Shown here piece after piece: positions 7,191 to 8,739 of a DNA stretch of 8,739 nt. The notes under the pieces were generated by a model. The model did not search any database. It saw only the letters and a list, made by a program, of their open reading frames with translations, and was not told where the DNA came from. How positions within the stretch are numbered: position 1 is the stretch's first letter; the number at the start of each line of letters is the position of its first letter. Both the position numbers and the translations under genes were made by a program. The DNA is from an uncultured Sphingomonas sp. (GTDB lineage: Bacteria > Pseudomonadota > Alphaproteobacteria > Sphingomonadales > Sphingomonadaceae), in assembly GCA_946886845.1 (NCBI GenBank), contig CAMPJH010000063.1, positions 1 through 8,739 on the forward strand. The letters run 5' to 3'.

Positions 7191-7994
7191 CTAGTGCAGC
7201 GAATCGACGACCGCCACCGGTCGCCAGTCGCCGAGCTGGTGGTTGGCCGCGAATTCCTTCGGGATCGGCTCGCCCTTGGCGATGCCGCCGGTAACATAGA
7301 AGGCGTCGAAGCCCATCCGCGCCGCGCCGAGGATGTCGGTGTCGAGGCCGTCGCCGACCGCCAGCACTTCGCTGGGCGGCGGGTTGCCGGCGAGGCGCAT
7401 CGCGTGCCGGTAGATCGCCGGATAGGGCTTGCCGTACCATTCGACTTTGCCGCCTAGCTCGAGATAGCGGTCGGCGATGGCGCCGGCACAGGCCTCCGGA
7501 ACGCCGCCGCGGATCACCACCCGATCGGGGTTGAGGCAGTGCATCAGGACGCCGCGCGCGGCGAGCGGACGAAGCTGGGCGTCATAATCGGCGACGCTGC
7601 GGCGGGTCTCGTCGAGCCCCGAGCAGGCCAGCTCGTCGAAATCGTCGCCGTCGGCGATCCGCACGCCGCGTCCTTCGAGGATGGCGCGGTCGGCGGCGGT
7701 GCCGATGAAACCGACCGGCCGCTCGGCCTGCTTGAGGCAGGCGATTCCAGCGTCGCCGCTGGTGGCGATGCCGTCCCACAGCGACGGGTCCAGGCCTAGC
7801 CGCCGCAGCTGGCGGGCGACGGCTTCGTCGGTGCGCGGCGCATTGGTGATGAGAATGATTTTGCGGCCCTCGTCGCGCCAGCGCCGCAGTCGTTCGGCTG
7901 CCCCTGGATAGAGTTGAACCCCGTCATGGATGCAGCCCCAGATGTCGCACAGTATCACGCGATACCTCTCGTCCAGCTGGTCGAGCGCGCTCAT
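7191..7994 (-). CDS. HAD-superfamily class IIA hydrolase-like protein (TIGR01459 type)
   Basis: 267-residue protein with the NagD-like HAD-IIA layout: motif I CDIWGCIHDG (16-25) with nucleophile Asp17; motif II LITNAPR (48-54) with Thr50; motif III Lys at GKPYPAIY (188-195); motif IV VGDGLDTDILGA (213-224). A C2-type cap lies between II and III. The second catalytic Asp of motif I (DxD) is Trp19. The DxWG form is, as far as I know, usual for the TIGR01459 group, so this is not a decayed copy, but it makes ordinary phosphomonoesterase chemistry uncertain. Substrate is unknown. It lies between kdsB and kdsA, with an ATGA overlap to kdsB, where a Kdo-8-phosphate phosphatase (KdsC, another HAD class) would be useful. 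Whether it fills that role or is a housekeeping neighbour is open. Confidence 0.88.
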   Translation of the reverse strand: MSALDQLDERYRVILCDIWGCIHDGVQLYPGAAERLRRWRDEGRKIILITNAPRTDEAVARQLRRLGLDPSLWDGIATSGDAGIACLKQAERPVGFIGTAADRAILEGRGVRIADGDDFDELACSGLDETRRSVADYDAQLRPLAARGVLMHCLNPDRVVIRGGVPEACAGAIADRYLELGGKVEWYGKPYPAIYRHAMRLAGNPPPSEVLAVGDGLDTDILGAARMGFDAFYVTGGIAKGEPIPKEFAANHQLGDWRPVAVVDSLH

Positions 7995-8739
7995 TCCAGT
8001 CCAGCACTGGCCAGCGCCTCCTCGATCGGCGCGACATCCTCGGGATTGTTGAGCTCGCGTAGCGCGAAGGGCGGACGTTCGACCTCGACCACCGCGACCG
8101 GAATTCCTGCGGCCAGGAACCGCAGCTGCTCGAGCCCCTCCAAGATCTCAAGCTCGGCCGGCGGGGTCGCCGCATAGGCGGCAAGCGCCTCCGGCCGATA
8201 GGCATAGACTCCGACGTGCAGCCGGACCGGCGACAGCTCGCCATCGAGCGCCCCCTTCGGCAGGTGCGGGAGCAGCCGCTTGGAAAAATAGAGTGCGTGG
8301 CCGGAGTTGCCGGTGACAACGCTGGTCCCGCCGACCCGCCCGGCCGCTTCGTCCTGCTGAAGGGCGCGTACTTCGGCGCTCGTCAGCCGCATCGCGGGAG
8401 TGGCGACTTCGGCGTCGCCGCTTCGCATCCGCTCGATCAATGCCTCGATGAAGTGAGCCGGCGTCAGCAAGGCGTCGCCCTGGATGTTGACGACCAGATC
8501 CGGATCGTCGAGCTGCGCGAGCGCCTCCGCACACCGCTCGGTGCCGTTGCGGCATCCGGCCGAAGTCATCAGCACGGGCGCCCCGAAGCCTTGCGCGGCC
8601 GCCGCGATCCGATCGTCGTCTGTGACGACATGGATCGACGCGAGGCCGGCGACGCGTTCGGCTGCCTCAAAAGTTCGCTGGATCAAGGACTTGGGCTGCC
8701 CGCCCGCCCCTTTCAGCCCGACCAGCGGCTTGCCCGGAT
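7991..8739 (-). CDS. kdsB: 3-deoxy-manno-octulosonate cytidylyltransferase (CMP-Kdo synthetase), 5' end cut by window
   Basis: The enzyme activates Kdo with CTP to CMP-Kdo in the cytoplasm. The reading frame is open to the right edge. The first full codon is at 8735-8737, and 248 residues are visible, beginning PGKPLVGLKG, the end of the family's nucleotide-binding RxPGKPL motif, so only about 15-20 N-terminal residues are missing. The TTG at 8684-8686 is an internal Leu, not the start. Other matches, numbered from the visible start: VVTDD (37-41), CRNGTERCAEAL (62-73), VVNIQGD (82-88), ALYFSK (148-153), RLHVGVYAYRPEAL (172-185), EILEGLEQLRFL (197-208). Differences from the E. coli type: QGDALL instead of QGDEP, and LNNPED (229-234) where VDTPED carries a metal-binding Asp. 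There are also several extra residues (GAGGQPKS) after the first motif. Its TGA overlaps the HAD start. CMP-Kdo synthetase is most likely, but a related CMP-sugar synthetase cannot be excluded. Confidence 0.88.
   Translation of the reverse strand, partial: PGKPLVGLKGAGGQPKSLIQRTFEAAERVAGLASIHVVTDDDRIAAAAQGFGAPVLMTSAGCRNGTERCAEALAQLDDPDLVVNIQGDALLTPAHFIEALIERMRSGDAEVATPAMRLTSAEVRALQQDEAAGRVGGTSVVTGNSGHALYFSKRLLPHLPKGALDGELSPVRLHVGVYAYRPEALAAYAATPPAELEILEGLEQLRFLAAGIPVAVVEVERPPFALRELNNPEDVAPIEEALASAGLE

Noticed and set aside
8684..8686. TTG as the start of kdsB
   Set aside because: The frame continues upstream to the window edge and encodes the conserved PGKPL motif, so this TTG is an internal leucine.

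Overview
This is a compact, GC-rich, almost fully coding bacterial window with seven genes on two converging strands, plus an eighth cut by the right edge. Gene content points to a Gram-negative alphaproteobacterium. The evidence is a diverged EF-G paralogue, ELM1-family proteins (seen mainly in alphaproteobacteria and plants), a class IIA HAD protein of the TIGR01459 type and Kdo genes. A sphingomonad-like source is my best guess from overall sequence flavour, not something proven here.

Left part, + strand. Positions 93-2120 encode an elongation-factor-G-like GTPase whose translocation half looks intact, but whose GTPase centre has lost the usual catalytic histidine. After a 39-base gap holding two small palindromes comes a three-gene block. 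It comprises a Wzx/MOP-type polysaccharide flippase (2160-3461) and two tandem, clearly homologous but diverged ELM1-family putative glycosyltransferases (3458-4477 and 4474-5460). The three are joined by 4-base stop/start overlaps (ATGA, then GTGA), so they are very probably one operon.

Right part, - strand, read from the right edge inwards. It holds kdsB (CMP-Kdo synthetase, 5' end outside the window), a HAD-IIA hydrolase-like protein, kdsA (Kdo-8-phosphate synthase, metal-dependent type) and a GT8-like glycosyltransferase. These are also packed by overlaps (ATGA, a 10-base gap, GTGA). The two operons meet tail to tail and share one CTAG, in which both stop codons are TAG.

Taken together, 2160-8739 reads as a cell-surface glycan locus. 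The - strand makes activated Kdo and supplies one glycosyltransferase. The + strand supplies a membrane flippase and two candidate glycosyltransferases. No step downstream of CMP-Kdo (Kdo transferase, polymerase) is visible, so whether the product is LPS core, capsule or another glycan cannot be settled here. No RNA genes, insertion sequences, CRISPR arrays or clear terminators were seen. There is no gene-free stretch over 300 bases.
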